Assembly: GCF_026151205.1 (NCBI RefSeq) | Contig: NC_087080.1 | Coordinates: 16,221,337-16,281,336, forward strand | Length of the DNA: 60,000 nucleotides | Direction of reading: 5' to 3' | From: Bolinopsis microptera | Taxonomy: Eukaryota; Ctenophora; Tentaculata; Lobata; Bolinopsidae | Shown here: in pieces, positions 21,201-32,000 of the stretch | Position numbering within the stretch: position 1 is the first letter of the stretch | How the letters are laid out: the number at the start of each line of letters is the position of its first letter | Position numbers and translations under genes: made by a program | The notes under the pieces: generated by a model | What the model was told of the DNA's origin: nothing | The model's database searches: none | The model's input: only the letters and a program-made list of their open reading frames with translations

Positions 21201-24200
21201 TTGGAGGTTTTTTTCCTTTTTTTTGGGTTTTTAAAAGGTTTTTTTTCCTTTTTTTGTAACTTTTTATCTAATTCGACTACATTGAAAACAGAACCCCTTC
21301 TAAATAATGGGTATAATTTGCCCGTTTCCCAATGTTTAATGAGCTGTTTAAAGCAATGTATGGGTGGGTATCTTATTTTATATAGACACAGTATAAAGAC
21401 ACAGTATAAAGACACAGTTAGTACCGTGATTTCTCAACAGTTAGTACCGCAACTAACTACCGGGGTAGGCTCCTAAATATTTTCCGAAAAAACAGTTAGT
21501 ACCGGGTTGGGTGGGTCTTTTTTGTAAATTCCTAAGTTGCACTTAGTCGACGTCACGTACGGCACTTGATACCTGATCCCGAAATGCGAAAATAAACCTT
21601 CATTTGAAAAAAATGAATACGAATATTTTTCGAGTTGACAAATTCCTCGAACCAGTGGTAGTGGTGGTACTAAGTCATACCAGAAAGAATTATTTCAATT
21701 GGGCACTCAGTGACTGAGCTATAAAGGCCAATATTTTTCGAGTTGACAAATTCCTCGAACCAGTGGTAGTGGTGGTACTAAGTCATACCAGAAAGAATTA
21801 TTTCAATTGGGCACTCAGTGACTGAGCTATAAAGGCCAATATTTTTCGAGTTGACAAATTCCTCGAACCAGTGGTAGTGGTGGTACTAAGTCATACCAGA
21901 AAGAATTATTTCAATTGGGCACTCAGTGACTGAGCTATAAAGGCCAACGTATGGGTACTGACTTTTGGCCCACCCTGTATTTGCACTACGTTACTAATTG
22001 TTTTATTTTACTGTACAAATTATCTGCATTTGTGAATGTGTCAGGCATGAGATAATAATATTGCAATTGGTACGGAATGAGTCTGGCATGAGTCTGGCAT
22101 AAACTCCGTTTTTTTGTATGCACCCATACAATATGTTATTCTGATTGATTGTAAATATTCCGACCGTTTTCCGGAACCTATATCGGGCTCCTGAAACCCA
22201 TATAGGGCACTTGGAACCTATATAGGGCACTTGAATCTATATAGGGCACTTTGAACCTACATAAAGCACTTGGGACCTATATAGGGCACTTTGAACCTAT
22301 ATTTATAACCTAAGCGTTGGTTTGATTACAACAACTTTACAATTTCAGTAAAGCGTCCAACGGTAGGAGATTGATCTGGGTAACGCTGTGGTTAGCCTCC
22401 TTTGTGTATGCCTGGTATAACATAGGTGAGTCTATCTACACTCGTATACACTATACAGTCAAACCTCTCTCAAACCGTGCCTCTATACCGTGCCTCTATA
22501 CCGTGCCTCTATACCGTGCCTCTATAGTCTATACCGTGCCTCTATACCGTGCCTCAATACCGTGCCTCTATACCCCCCCCCCCCCTCTTCTCTAAGTAAC
22601 ACTATTCTATATCCTCAGCACTCAGTATAGGAGTCTTTATGAGTAAACCGACAGCAACGAAACTAAACTTTTACGAAGCCGTCCAGCGACGGTGTCATTT
22701 TCCCGACCGTGACCATTTGTAACTTTAACAAGTTCAACAAGTCCTATTTTGACACGGATGAAATGTCGACTAAAAAAGGACAATTAAAAGACTTTCTAAA
22801 AATAACGACACCAGTGTGGGGCCATAGGCAGGAGTTCGACGCTGCCTCCTGGGATACTAAGTACGATAAAGTGAGTGGAGGTGAATTGGGTGTCCCATCA
22901 TTAACTCTCCCCATTTAATATTGTATTTATTGCTACCTTGGGTTATTCGTTAAAATGTTTATCGCATGCTGATCTTGCCAAATCACAAAGCTGAAGCTCC
23001 TCAATTATTTATGAATTAGATAAATCAAATACAATCAATTAGTTAAGTAATATACGATAATATAACAACCTAGCACTGCATAATAACACTAAAATCTACT
23101 GCTGTATCCCCTCCTGTACTATTAGAGGTTAGCCTTGAAAGTGAAACCGCCTGTAACGTTCTCTTCGTCAGTTGAAAAACAAATATTAGCGTATTTTACT
23201 AAAATATTATTACTATGTAGTAAAAAAATAGAATTAATTTAAATGCTGATATAAAGGAAAATGAATGATTAAGGAAAATGAATGATTTATACATCCTACA
23301 GATGAATGATAAAGGAAAATGAATGATTTATACATGCTGCAGATGAGAACCCCCCCCCCCCCCACCCCAGTTCAGATGATGAACATAAGTTAGAGACTCA
23401 GTTAAACACTGAAATATCTCTAATTTTCAAATGAGCAGCCTAGCAGGCTCCAGCTCTATAACTGCGGAGTTTTATTTTGCTGGTCTTGGTGTGCTGTTTT
23501 CATTTTGTGTGACTTCTTAATAGCTTTGTGGTCCATCTTTTCAGATAGTTCAACAGTCAATGAAGGATGTGTTACAAACGGCCACACATTCTTTGGAGGG
23601 AACTATCGAGTTTTGCAAGTTGGTATTCAAACATTTAATCGAGAGGGAGGGTGCTTTGATTCAGGGCCGCCTCTAAAAATAATAAAACTAACACTCAGTG
23701 TACGAGTGAGTTAACCATGCTGCGTCCGAATTCGAGCACCCTCTCCCTCCATCTTTAAGATTATCAATATTTTGAACGGTTTTCCTCTCCCCTGCAGATC
23801 AAGGACCTAGATCTGGTAAAGCTGTATAAAAACGGTTCACATCTCCTCCAAAAAACGGTCGAGTTCTGTAGGTATGCGATCCTCTGCCACCTCCTAAATC
23901 AGCTTCAACTCCAAGCTTGTACCGCTGAAATTGTCGCGTGATATATTCCTTGATGGGCTAGACTTATTTTTGTTGTGTCGAGTAATTTGTGTGTGCACTG
24001 AACATAAGACAGATGGGATAATTTGCATCAAACAGATTACCTACCTACCTATTGAACCTATTGATTAGAAACTTTTCGGTTTAGTTGAATGATAATGATT
24101 GAGATTCATGTGATAGCATGAGTCCTACACCAAATCTGGCATTATTTTCCAGTGATATGACTATAAGGGTGATTACACTAATGTCTTATATGGTAAAGCA

Positions 24201-27200
24201 TCTGTATTTCAGTTGATGCTTCCTCACTATGTTAAATAGTTGGCACATTGCCACCAACTTCTCCATTTGCTCCTTAGCCGTTGGTTTGATTATCCGCTTG
24301 TAGCAACCTTGAAGCTTAGTGCTATATCTTCGCTACATACCCATCATGTCTCACCCAGAAATCTGCAGTGTTATCTATTCGCACTGGACACAATTTCACA
24401 AATCTTGATATTTTGAATTTTATCTAATCAATCCTTATCAAATAACTAAAATACCAATAATCGTCAGGTTTAGTGGGAAACCTTGTCTACCGACGGGTTT
24501 TAATGGAACATTTGAAGATATTGATTTAGAGTCAACAGACCCGACTGCAGCTTTTAGTACGGTATGGTTTTGGGCAAATGTTTTTTCCCGAATATTTGTG
24601 AATTGTACCTGAAAAATATAAAATCCAATTATGGTCTCCTTCTAGAGGAAGTGGGATTATTGATATCACCTTAGTCTGAACAAGTAACAGGACCTTCTAT
24701 CACCAGGTTTTCACAGAGCACGGATTGTGCTACTCATTCAACCAAGACGGTAACTTGACCATGTCACGAACTGGCGCCCTTTACGGACTCAGCCTCAGGC
24801 TTCATGTCGCTCAGGACGACTACTTCGAAACTCAGGTACATTCTTGCAAAGTGTATAGTATCTCTAGATATTCTAGTTAATTTAGCTTTGTTGTAATTTT
24901 AAACAAGATATGAAGTGGATCAGGTTGAAAAGTGGATCAGGGTAAAAAACGATATATGTCGATACAAATTACAAAATAATATTTGGTGATTGAAACATTT
25001 CAATAAATTCATCATAAATATCACTACCATGTTTACCCCAAGTATTTAATCTTGATTTATTAAACTTTACAAACTTGTTGCGCAATTGCAGCTAACTTAA
25101 ATCCTATTTAACACACTTATTTTACAGGACGTGGCTGGATTTAAAGTGCTGCTTCACAACTCATACGAACCCCCAATGATTGAAGAGTACGGGTTTGCTT
25201 TACGACCAGGCTCTGAAACTTACGTTAGAATTAGACTCCAAAAGGTTATTATAGCTGAAAGTGTGAGTTTTTTAAGTTCAAGTGTTGACGTTGATGAAGG
25301 AGCAATGAGCGGTATATGAACGGATTTGTATCAGTTTTTATTTAGCGGTTCGAATTAGAGTTGATGAAGGAGAGTGGGTATTTATATTGTGAGGAGTAAA
25401 CAACCAACTACCAGAGGATACCTACCTACTATTACAAGTATTGTAGTACTGTACCTTATATTACCTCATTAAAACTTTAAAAGTTGTTTAGTCCCTATCG
25501 TTCCTTCAATCTGCTGAAGAGTTACGGGTTATTCAAAACCCCAGATCGTCCTTCGTAAGGATTTATTAAACTGAATGATGTGAGAATATCGGTTTTCATT
25601 TGTGAGCATCATTGTTGTCAAGCGTTGTTTTAGAAATGAGTGAAATGTTAGTTAAGTAGATAACGGTGCAGTTTTCAGAGAGTATTCCTAAAACATGGGC
25701 TCGGACTTTTTACTAAATTTCTACACGGTCACGGAGACTCACGTGAGAATCGCAAGAAATATCCGGTAGTTATATTGTGAAGAGTATTGAATGTGTGATC
25801 ATGTGAACTGAACTCAACCCCAATTAAAACAATCTCCGATGACTTAGGTCGCATTCAATGCTCCTTCATCAACATTTTCCGGATTCAATATGTGTTATCA
25901 TTCGATCACCTCATAAAAAGTCGTCGGAGATTGTACCGTGCGATTTTTAAGCCCGGAGTGAAAATACGCATACTCTGTGTGAACCCCACTTTGTGAATGT
26001 GAAACTTTGTGAGTGTGAACTTTGTGAGTATCTAGGTGAGTGTTATGTGACTATCACGACGTTAGTGACGACATTAGTGCCATCTTATTAAAGCTAAGTT
26101 CTATGACGACATTAGTGCCAACTTATTAAAGCTAAGTTCTATGACGACATTAGTGCCAACTTATTAAAGCTATGTTCTATGACGACATTAGTGCCAACTT
26201 ATTAAATCTAAGTTCTATGACGACATTACTGTCAACTTATTAAAGCTAAGTTCTATGACGACATTAGTGCCAACTTATTAAAGCTAAGTTCTATGACGAC
26301 ATTAGTGCCAACTTATTAAAGCTATGTTCTATGACGACATTAGTGCCAACTTATTAAAGCTAAGTTCTATGACGACATTAGTGCCAACTTATTAAAGCTA
26401 AGTTCTATGACGACATTAGTGCCAACTTATTAAAGCTAAGTTCTATGACGACATTAGTGCCAACTTATTAAAGCTAAGTTCTATGACGACATTATTGCCA
26501 ACTTATTAAATCTCAGTTCTATGACGACATTAGTGCCAACTTATTAAAGCTAAGTTCTATGACGACATTATTGCCAACTTATTAAAGCTAAGTTCTATGA
26601 CGACATTAGTGCCAACTTATTAAATCTCAGTTCTATGACGACATTAGTGCCAACTTATTAAAGCTAAGTTCTATGACGACATTAGTGCCAACTTATTGTA
26701 TCTCAGTTCTATGACGACATTAGTGCCAACTTATTAAAGCTAAGTTCTATGACGACATTAGTGCCAACTTATTAAAGCTATGTTCTATGACGACATTAGT
26801 ATATAAATCCCCAGTATAAAGATACCCCTCGACCGCTGGGTTACTGTGATCCCTTGCTGGAGCAGAAGTTCAACACTAACTATACAATATCCGTGTGTGT
26901 CATGCAGTATCGGGCTATCAACATGCTGAAGAAGTGTGGCTGCATCGCTTTCTACATGGATCGACCTGACATAGGTAAATCTGTTAAAAATCTATTCCTT
27001 CAGTCATTGCCAACCCCCCACCCCCCCCCCCCCCCCCCCTTACACTTCCCCCAATTACTCAATTACAATTTCACCGACGAATACATTTCTAACATTTTAT
27101 AGTATTTACATTCTCAGATATATCGGGTGATCAACCTTATATAAGACCTAGGATATGTAACTTGAAAGAGGAACGAACATGCGCTGATCAAGTGTTAGGT

Positions 27201-28396
27201 AAAAAGTAATGAATTATTAAGCTTCCCCAGCTTTTTATAATCGATCGTGTCAATGAAACTGCCATTCCTCTGCGATATTTTGGAATACCTATTACTATTA
27301 AGAGACACTAACACGGAACTGAATAACTGACCTACCTGTGTGTACTGTGTAGTAACACCTACCTGTGTAACTCTTTATCCCTCAGAGGGTCTAGCTCTGG
27401 GCACACTCCGGATTAACGGAGAGAAGGTTCCAGACCCGGACTGCCCTTCTCCGTGTGTTTACACTACCTACACCTACACTGTATCTCAGTCAGAGTACCC
27501 CAGCAGCGCTGTCAAGGATAAGGTGGTGGAGGAGGTGAACAAACAGAAGGGGATATCTCCCGAGGAGGCGGACGAGACTGCGTGGACTATCGAGCGGATC
27601 AGGTCTGAAGACATTACATCCTACAGGCTCCTTTACCTCCTTAACCTCCTTCACATTCTTTACTTCCTTTACCTCCTTTACTTCCTTTACCTCCTTCACC
27701 TTCTTTACTTCCTTTACCTCCCTTTCCTCCTTTGCCTCTTTTTGAACCCCTTTTTAAATCTCTCAGCCAACATTTTTGAGTTGATACAGAAATTGTTGTT
27801 TCAGATTTTGATGAATTTTGTACCAAAAGTTGCATAAAAGTGTGAATAATACAAATTAATAATACAAATTTACTGTGAACATCGGAGAGAAAAAGTTCAG
27901 TGCCAACTCTTGAGATAAACTATTTTAATAGTTCCTGCTCAGGGACAACTATTTAAAAGTTCACATATACTTCGAAGAACTCTCTACTCTAGAAATGGAG
28001 AGGCATCCCTCCTACCTCATCTCAAACTTAATTGGTAAGGATTTTCCCACAACCATTTTTGCGAAGCAACAAATTAAAAAATGTTTACAAATGGTAAAAT
28101 GGTGAAAAGAGGGATTTTTATAGGGATATGTTTTAGTGTATAGTGATTGTATAAAGACCATTGTGTAATGTTCACCTCAGATCACTAACATTAACAAGTA
28201 CTTATTACTACTCTACTTGATATTACTCACTAATATTATTCTCCCAGGTGACGTGGGAGGACAGCTGGGTTTGCTTCTTGGAATGAACATTTGCTCTCTC
28301 GTTCAGTTTACTGATTATATTATACGCTTCTCTTTCTTTAAGGGTGTGATGAGCCTCGTCCGACTTTATAAAGCTAAAAAACAAAGAGAGAAATAA
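15222..28396 (+). CDS. DEG/ENaC-family sodium channel subunit, multi-exon
   Basis: Phase-consistent exons: 15222-15392, 17042-17243, 22349-22425, 22619-22870, then 23545-23618 or 23798-23871, 24468-24561, 24707-24835, 25128-25260, about 26822-26974, 27118-27198, 27386-27602, 27943-28034 and 28248-28396 (stop TAA). Family landmarks in order: a basic cytoplasmic N-terminus with FKEFASTVTADYLAEM, TM1 (LIWVTLWLASFVYAW), the FPTVTICNFN motif after TM1, EHGLCYSFN, Cys-rich extracellular exons (CGCIAFYMD, DCPSPCVYTTYTYTVS), the pre-TM2 LKVHIYFEEL, and TM2 starting GDVGGQLGL. Such proteins form trimeric Na+ channels gated by peptide, acid or force. Oddities: a one-base frame disruption in 22619-22870, GMN in the filter position, and two interchangeable 74-nt exons. 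The acceptor of the 26.8-kb exon is the least certain. Upstream exons at 3723 and 4407 may belong. The family call is secure; the subtype is not. Confidence 0.9.
15387..15466 (+). repeat. Splice donor triplicated, 35-bp unit
   Basis: The exon end CAG|GTAATTAG and the following intronic TTAATTAG words are repeated with an exact 35-bp period, giving possible donors at 15393, 15428 and 15463. Thirty-five is not a multiple of three, so use of the later donors would change the downstream frame. Confidence 0.9.
15467..16185. other. Intron sequence, nothing recognised
   Basis: AT-rich, no exon-like frame in keeping with the surrounding gene. It precedes a dispersed repeat copy. Confidence 0.4.
16186..16403 (+). 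repeat. Dispersed repeat, copy 1 (related to 56566-56800)
   Basis: This about 215-bp segment matches the reverse complement of 56566-56800. The best-conserved part contains TTAGGGTTAGAGTTT and GAATAGTCATTCAGGGCCAC, and both copies have CACGTGA words toward their ends. Internal TTAGGGTTA words resemble telomeric repeats but are scattered, not tandem. Probably a non-autonomous mobile element. Confidence 0.75.
16676..16915. mobile_element. Palindromic MITE with CTG-rich hairpin, about 240 bp
   Basis: The outer ends are inverted copies of a GCGATGCRCTACT word, and a strong inner inverted repeat spans CAGGGGTGCCATAGTGCAAA ... TTTGCACTATGGCACCCCTG. The loop is filled with CTGCTGA/CTGCTAA units on one side and AGCAGTTAGCAG on the other, so the whole can fold as one long hairpin. 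Confidence 0.75.
17430..17508. repeat. Short ATTGTATACCAA repeats
   Basis: Four imperfect units of the form ATATTGTATACCAACG / ATATTGTATACAT in the intron after the 17042-17243 exon. Confidence 0.6.
17765..17990. repeat. Heptanucleotide (ATTAGAA)n, about 32 units
   Basis: A nearly perfect 7-bp microsatellite in the channel intron. Confidence 0.95.
18632..20761. mobile_element. Foldback element with 608-bp arms and 8-bp target duplication
   Basis: The left arm 18632-19239 and right arm 20154-20761 are near-perfect reverse complements of equal length (608 bp), starting TAGCCCGGTTCAT and ending ATGAACCGGGCTA. The element is bordered on both sides by the direct repeat CTGTAAAG (18624-18631 and 20762-20769). 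An 8-bp duplication is typical of hAT-like elements, among others. The 914-bp centre has no intact transposase; it contains short direct repeats around 19830-19950 (CTGTCAGTGACGA) and a short open stretch near 20018-20209 of unknown meaning. Confidence 0.85.
21622..21945. repeat. 108-bp tandem repeat, 3 copies
   Basis: Three essentially identical units, each starting AATATTTTTCGAGTTGAC and ending in GAGCTATAAAGGCC. They abut the right inverted repeat of the Tc1/mariner-like element, a subterminal position where transposase-binding repeats are often found. Confidence 0.9.
22170..22310. repeat. Degenerate repeat, CCTATATAGGGCACTT units
   Basis: About six imperfect 21-24-bp units lie just upstream of the TM1 exon, ending about 40 bp before its acceptor at 22348. 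Confidence 0.75.
22472..22590. repeat. 13-bp array (TGCCTCTATACCG)n followed by a C-run
   Basis: About eight units in the short intron between the TM1 exon (donor 22426) and the exon starting 22619, then a homopolymer C run. Array plus C-run fill most of this 193-bp intron. Confidence 0.85.
23545..23618 (+). CDS. Channel alternative exon a (74 nt)
   Basis: Begins after TTTTCAG in phase 0 and ends TGCAA|GTTGGT in phase 2; 74 nt. The peptide ends HSLEGTIEFC. It resembles the neighbouring exon 23798-23871 in length, phase and C-terminal sequence (xLxxTxEFC). The GTTGGT donor is weak. Either this or the next exon can be joined in frame to 24468-24561; using both would shift the frame. Confidence 0.65.
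23798..23871 (+). CDS. Channel alternative exon b (74 nt)
   Basis: Begins after CTGCAG in phase 0 and ends TGTAG|GTATGC in phase 2; 74 nt. The peptide ends HLLQKTVEFC and runs into FSGKPC of the next exon, matching the conserved EExxxxCxFxGxxC area of DEG/ENaC channels. Homologous to exon a. Confidence 0.75.
26057..26800. repeat. 38-bp tandem repeat, about 19-20 copies
   Basis: Units of ACGACATTAGTGCCAACTTA plus TTAAAGCTAAGTTCTATG with few substitutions. The array ends about 15 bp before the acceptor of the next channel exon (CCCCAG at 26814 or AAAG at 26821). Confidence 0.95.
27625..27745. repeat. Pyrimidine-rich (CTTTACCTC)n repeat
   Basis: Irregular 12-15-bp units of CCTTTACCTCCTT / CTTTACTTC start about 25 bp after the donor at 27603. 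They create an open frame through the intron, but a donor that preserves frame (ATCAG|GTCTG) precedes them. Confidence 0.8.
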
Positions 28397-28533
28397 TTAT
28401 TTAATGAACGGATAACGTTTTTTATTCCTAATCTTTTTTATAATTATTTGTTAAATGTTGATGATAGTAAGGGTTGGGATGACCAGGTAAAGCTCAATAA
28501 GGTGATAGTTTGCAAAATAATTGCAGATTAGCA

Positions 28534-28539
28534 AATAAA
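28534..28539 (+). terminator. Candidate polyadenylation signal of the channel gene
   Basis: An AATAAA hexamer about 140 bp after the channel stop codon; the first good match on the plus strand. Confidence 0.45.
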
Positions 28540-28749
28540 ACTTCTATTAAGTGTTATCTGTTGAAGGGTTAATATTTTCTAAGCGTACAATAACAGTAAC
28601 ATGTATGTAACAATTGTACTGCTTATGACCTTTTTTTAAATTATGCGATGTAAAGTTTGAATTTGATGTATTAAATTCAAATTTAACCTTATTTGAAATG
28701 ATCATTATTATCTCGCTATGTATTTCTAAACGAAACATGTAATTGTAAG

Positions 28750-28856
28750 GGGCCGTCAATAAATTACGTCCCTCCCTCCAAGTCCATCTCGGAAACCCTC
28801 TCCCCCTTGTTTAAACCTCTCCCCCTTGTTTGACGACGTAATTTATTGATGGCATC
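28750..28856. mobile_element. Short hairpin MITE, about 105 bp
   Basis: Inverted arms CCGTCAATAAATTACGTC (28753-28770) and GACGTAATTTATTGATGG (about 28835-28852) surround a CCTCTCCCCCTTGTTT duplication. This is the typical look of a tiny non-autonomous element. It lies between the channel's 3' end and the convergent minus-strand gene. Confidence 0.7.
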
Positions 28857-28916
28857 CTATAATTAGGTAACCTAGGTAACAAGCTAGATAAACATGGTAA
28901 TACTGCTATAAGACTG

Positions 28917-29068
28917 TTACACTCCGTATCTGTAACTCTACTCCTCACATTAATATCTGTTACACTCCGTATCTGTAACTCCTCACATTAATATCTGTAA
29001 CTCTACTCCTCACATTAATATCTGTTACACTCCGTATCTCTAACTCTACTCCTCACATTAATATCTGT
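28917..29068. repeat. Tandem repeat overlapping the stop codon of the 29-kb gene
   Basis: Mixed units of CTCCTCACATTAATATCTG and TTACACTCCGTATCTG, three to four copies. The last copy of ATTAATATCTGTT encodes, on the minus strand, the final codons and TAA stop of the 1094-residue protein. Confidence 0.8.
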
Positions 29069-32000
29069 TCTTGTTTTCCTGTGCCACCACTTTCAAGTTG
29101 AACCAGCGTTTAAATTTGGATTTTACTCCCTTTTTCTCTGATTTTTTTGTGCTAGTAGTGATGGAACTGTCATCAGGTCTCTCGAATACGTCTGGATCGC
29201 TAATTGGGGACACAACATCGGGCGGATCTGACGGAGCTAGTGATACCACAGGGCTCGGTGTACGGTCCACCACCACATTTTCAGTAGGTGTAACTCTGCG
29301 TTCACTCCCGTCCTGAGTTGGTGATAACAGCATATCTTTATACAAAGAAAACTTGTCCATCATTCCCTTGAAGCTGAATATTTCGGTCCACTCCGCTGGT
29401 CCAACGGATTGTAGTTGTAGCGTTTCCGGCGTTTCTCTTGGCGCTGTTTCTATGTTCAGTGAAAGTTCGATTATTTCAGATAAATTATCCGACGGAAGTT
29501 TTGTAGGATTTGTTTCCGCTTGCGTATTTTTAGGAACATTTTCCATCGCTGTAAAATCTTCCACCTCAATTTCTGGTTCCTCGACATACACGCTTTGACG
29601 TAACGATGTCTTAGTGGAATGGTTCGAACAAGAGCTTTTATGATCAGATATCGGTTCTACTTCATATCCACTTTTAACTTTAACTTCTGTCCGATCACCT
29701 TTCAACTTTTGGCGTTTTATCTCAACATCTAGAGTTTTTATTGATCGGCTCAACGATAAATTTGAAGGCGAGGATTCATTTCGCTCTCTAAAGATTCCTA
29801 ACCATGAGAATAAATCGGTCAAGAAAGGGAAACAACCTGAACCATCTTCACCGTCCCCACTGGAGCCATAACAATTACAGCAGGTGTCAGGGCAGCAGCA
29901 GCAGCATGCACTATCACCTGGTATAGGATCTGATACAGGTGTCGGGCCTGCACTATCACCTGGTATAGGATCCGTTACAGGTGTCGGGCCTGTACTAGCA
30001 CCTGGTATAGGATCCGTTACAGGTGTCGAGCTATCACCTGGTATAGGATCCGTTACAGGTGTCGGGCCTGCACTATCACCTGGTATAGGATCCGTTACAG
30101 GTGTCGGGCCTGTACTAGCACCTGGTATAGGATCCGTTACAGGTGTCGGGCCTGTACTAGCACCTGGTATAGGATCCGTTACAGGTGTCGGGCCTGCACT
30201 ATCACCTGGTATAGGATCCGTTACAGGTGTCGGGCCTGCACTATCACCTGGTATAGGATCCGTTACAGGTGTCGGGCCTGCACTATCACCTGGTATAGGA
30301 TCCGTTACAGGTGTCGGGCCTGCACTATCACCTGGTATAGGATCTAATACAGGTGTCGGGCCTGCACTAGCACCTGGTATAGGATCCGTTACAGGTGTCG
30401 GGCCTGCACTATCACCTGGTATAGGATCTGATACAGGTGTCGAGCTATCACCTGGTATAGGATCTGATACAGGTGTCGGGCTATCACCTGGTATAGGATC
30501 TGATACAGGTGTCGAGCTATCACCTGGTATAGGATCTGATACAGGTGTCGAGCTATCACCTGGTATAGGATCTGATACAGGTGTCGGGCTATCACCTGGT
30601 ATAGGATCTGATACAGGTGTCGGGCTATCACCTGGTATAGGATCTGATACAGGTGTCGAGCTATCACCTGGTATAGGATCTGATACAGGTGTCGGGCCTG
30701 CACTATCACCTGGTATAGGATCCGTTACAGGTGTCGGGCCTGCACTATCACCTGGTATAGGATCCGTTACAGGTGTCGGGCCTGCACTATCACCTGGTAT
30801 AGGATCTAATACAGGTGTCGGGCCTGCACTAGCACCTGGTATAGGATCCGTTACAGGTGTCGGGCCTGCACTATCACCTGGTATAGGATCCGTTACAGGT
30901 GTCGGGCCTGCACTATCACCTGGTATAGGATCTAATACAGGTGTCGGGCCTGCACTAGCACCTGGTATAGGATCCGTTACAGGTGTCGGGCCTGCACTAT
31001 CACCTGGTATAGGATCTGATACAGGTGTCGAGCTATCACCTGGTATAGGATCTGATACAGGTGTCGGGCTATCACCTGGTATAGGATCTGATACAGGTGT
31101 CGAGCTATCACCTGGTATAGGATCTGATACAGGTGTCGAGCTATCACCTGGTATAGGATCTGATACAGGTGTCGGGCATGCACTATCACCTGGTATAGGA
31201 TCTGATACAGGTGTCGAGCTATCACCTGGTATAGGATCTGATACAGGTGTCGGGCCTGCACTATCACCTGGTATAGGATCCGTTACAGGTGTCGGGCCTG
31301 CACTATCACCACCTGGTATAGGATCCGTTACAGGTGTCGGGCCTGCACTATCACCTGGTATAGGATCTGATACAGGTGTCGAGCTATCACCTGGTATAGG
31401 ATCCGTTACAGGTGTCGGGCCTGTACTAGCACCTGGTATAGGATCCGTTACAGGTGTCGGGCCTGTACTAGCACCTGGTATAGGATCCGTTACAGGTGTC
31501 GGGCCTGTACTAGCACCTGGTATAGGATCTGATACAGGTGTCGAGCTCTTTTGTATTTCTTCTATTTCTTCAATGTTCATACTGCATGTTGCTTCACCAA
31601 CTCTCGCAGTATTTTCAAATGTTTTCTTGAGGTTGACTGCAAGTGGTGACTTAGCGTCAACTTGGTAATTAGTGAACGAAATTGGCTCCGTCGTACTAGA
31701 AGCCACATTGCAACTACCATCACTACTACTACTACTACTACTAGTACTACTACCAGAAAGAGATGAGGAAACTGACTCTGTTTCACCAGCCGATGAAGTC
31801 TTGCTGAGTTTCTGAATTTCCAACTCATTCTTATCTTCCTCGTCAGGAATCTCTCCATTGATAGAGCTGGTCGGGACAGGGTCCCAACCTGCTTCAGACT
31901 GCGGACACCTGGTTTTCTCATTCACAAGAACACTACTAATAGTAGTAGTAGTAGTAGTACTATTCACAAGAATTTGCTCTCCTGATCGATCAAGTTCAAC

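Larger units (their letters stand above)
18200..21977. mobile_element. TA-flanked Tc1/mariner-like element, 3778 bp, non-autonomous
   Basis: The ends are a perfect 33-bp inverted repeat beginning CAGGGTGGGCCAAAAGTCAG, each bordered by TA (18198-18199 and 21978-21979), which is the target preference and duplication of the Tc1/mariner superfamily. No intact transposase frame was found; the interior is largely occupied by the nested foldback element at 18632-20761 and a three-copy 108-bp repeat near the right end. It sits wholly within the intron between the N-terminal and TM1 exons of the channel and does not disturb either splice site. Confidence 0.85.

Noticed and set aside
27603-27837. Extension of the channel exon through the CTTTACCTC repeat to a stop at 27837
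   Set aside because: It gives a Leu/Tyr-rich tail instead of the conserved pre-TM2 and TM2 segments. The donor ATCAG|GTCTG restores the family sequence in frame.
29884-31668. 594-codon plus-strand frame opposite the repeat-protein gene
   Set aside because: It is the mirror of the 42/36-bp coding minisatellite. The minus strand has the longer frame extending well beyond the repeats on both sides.
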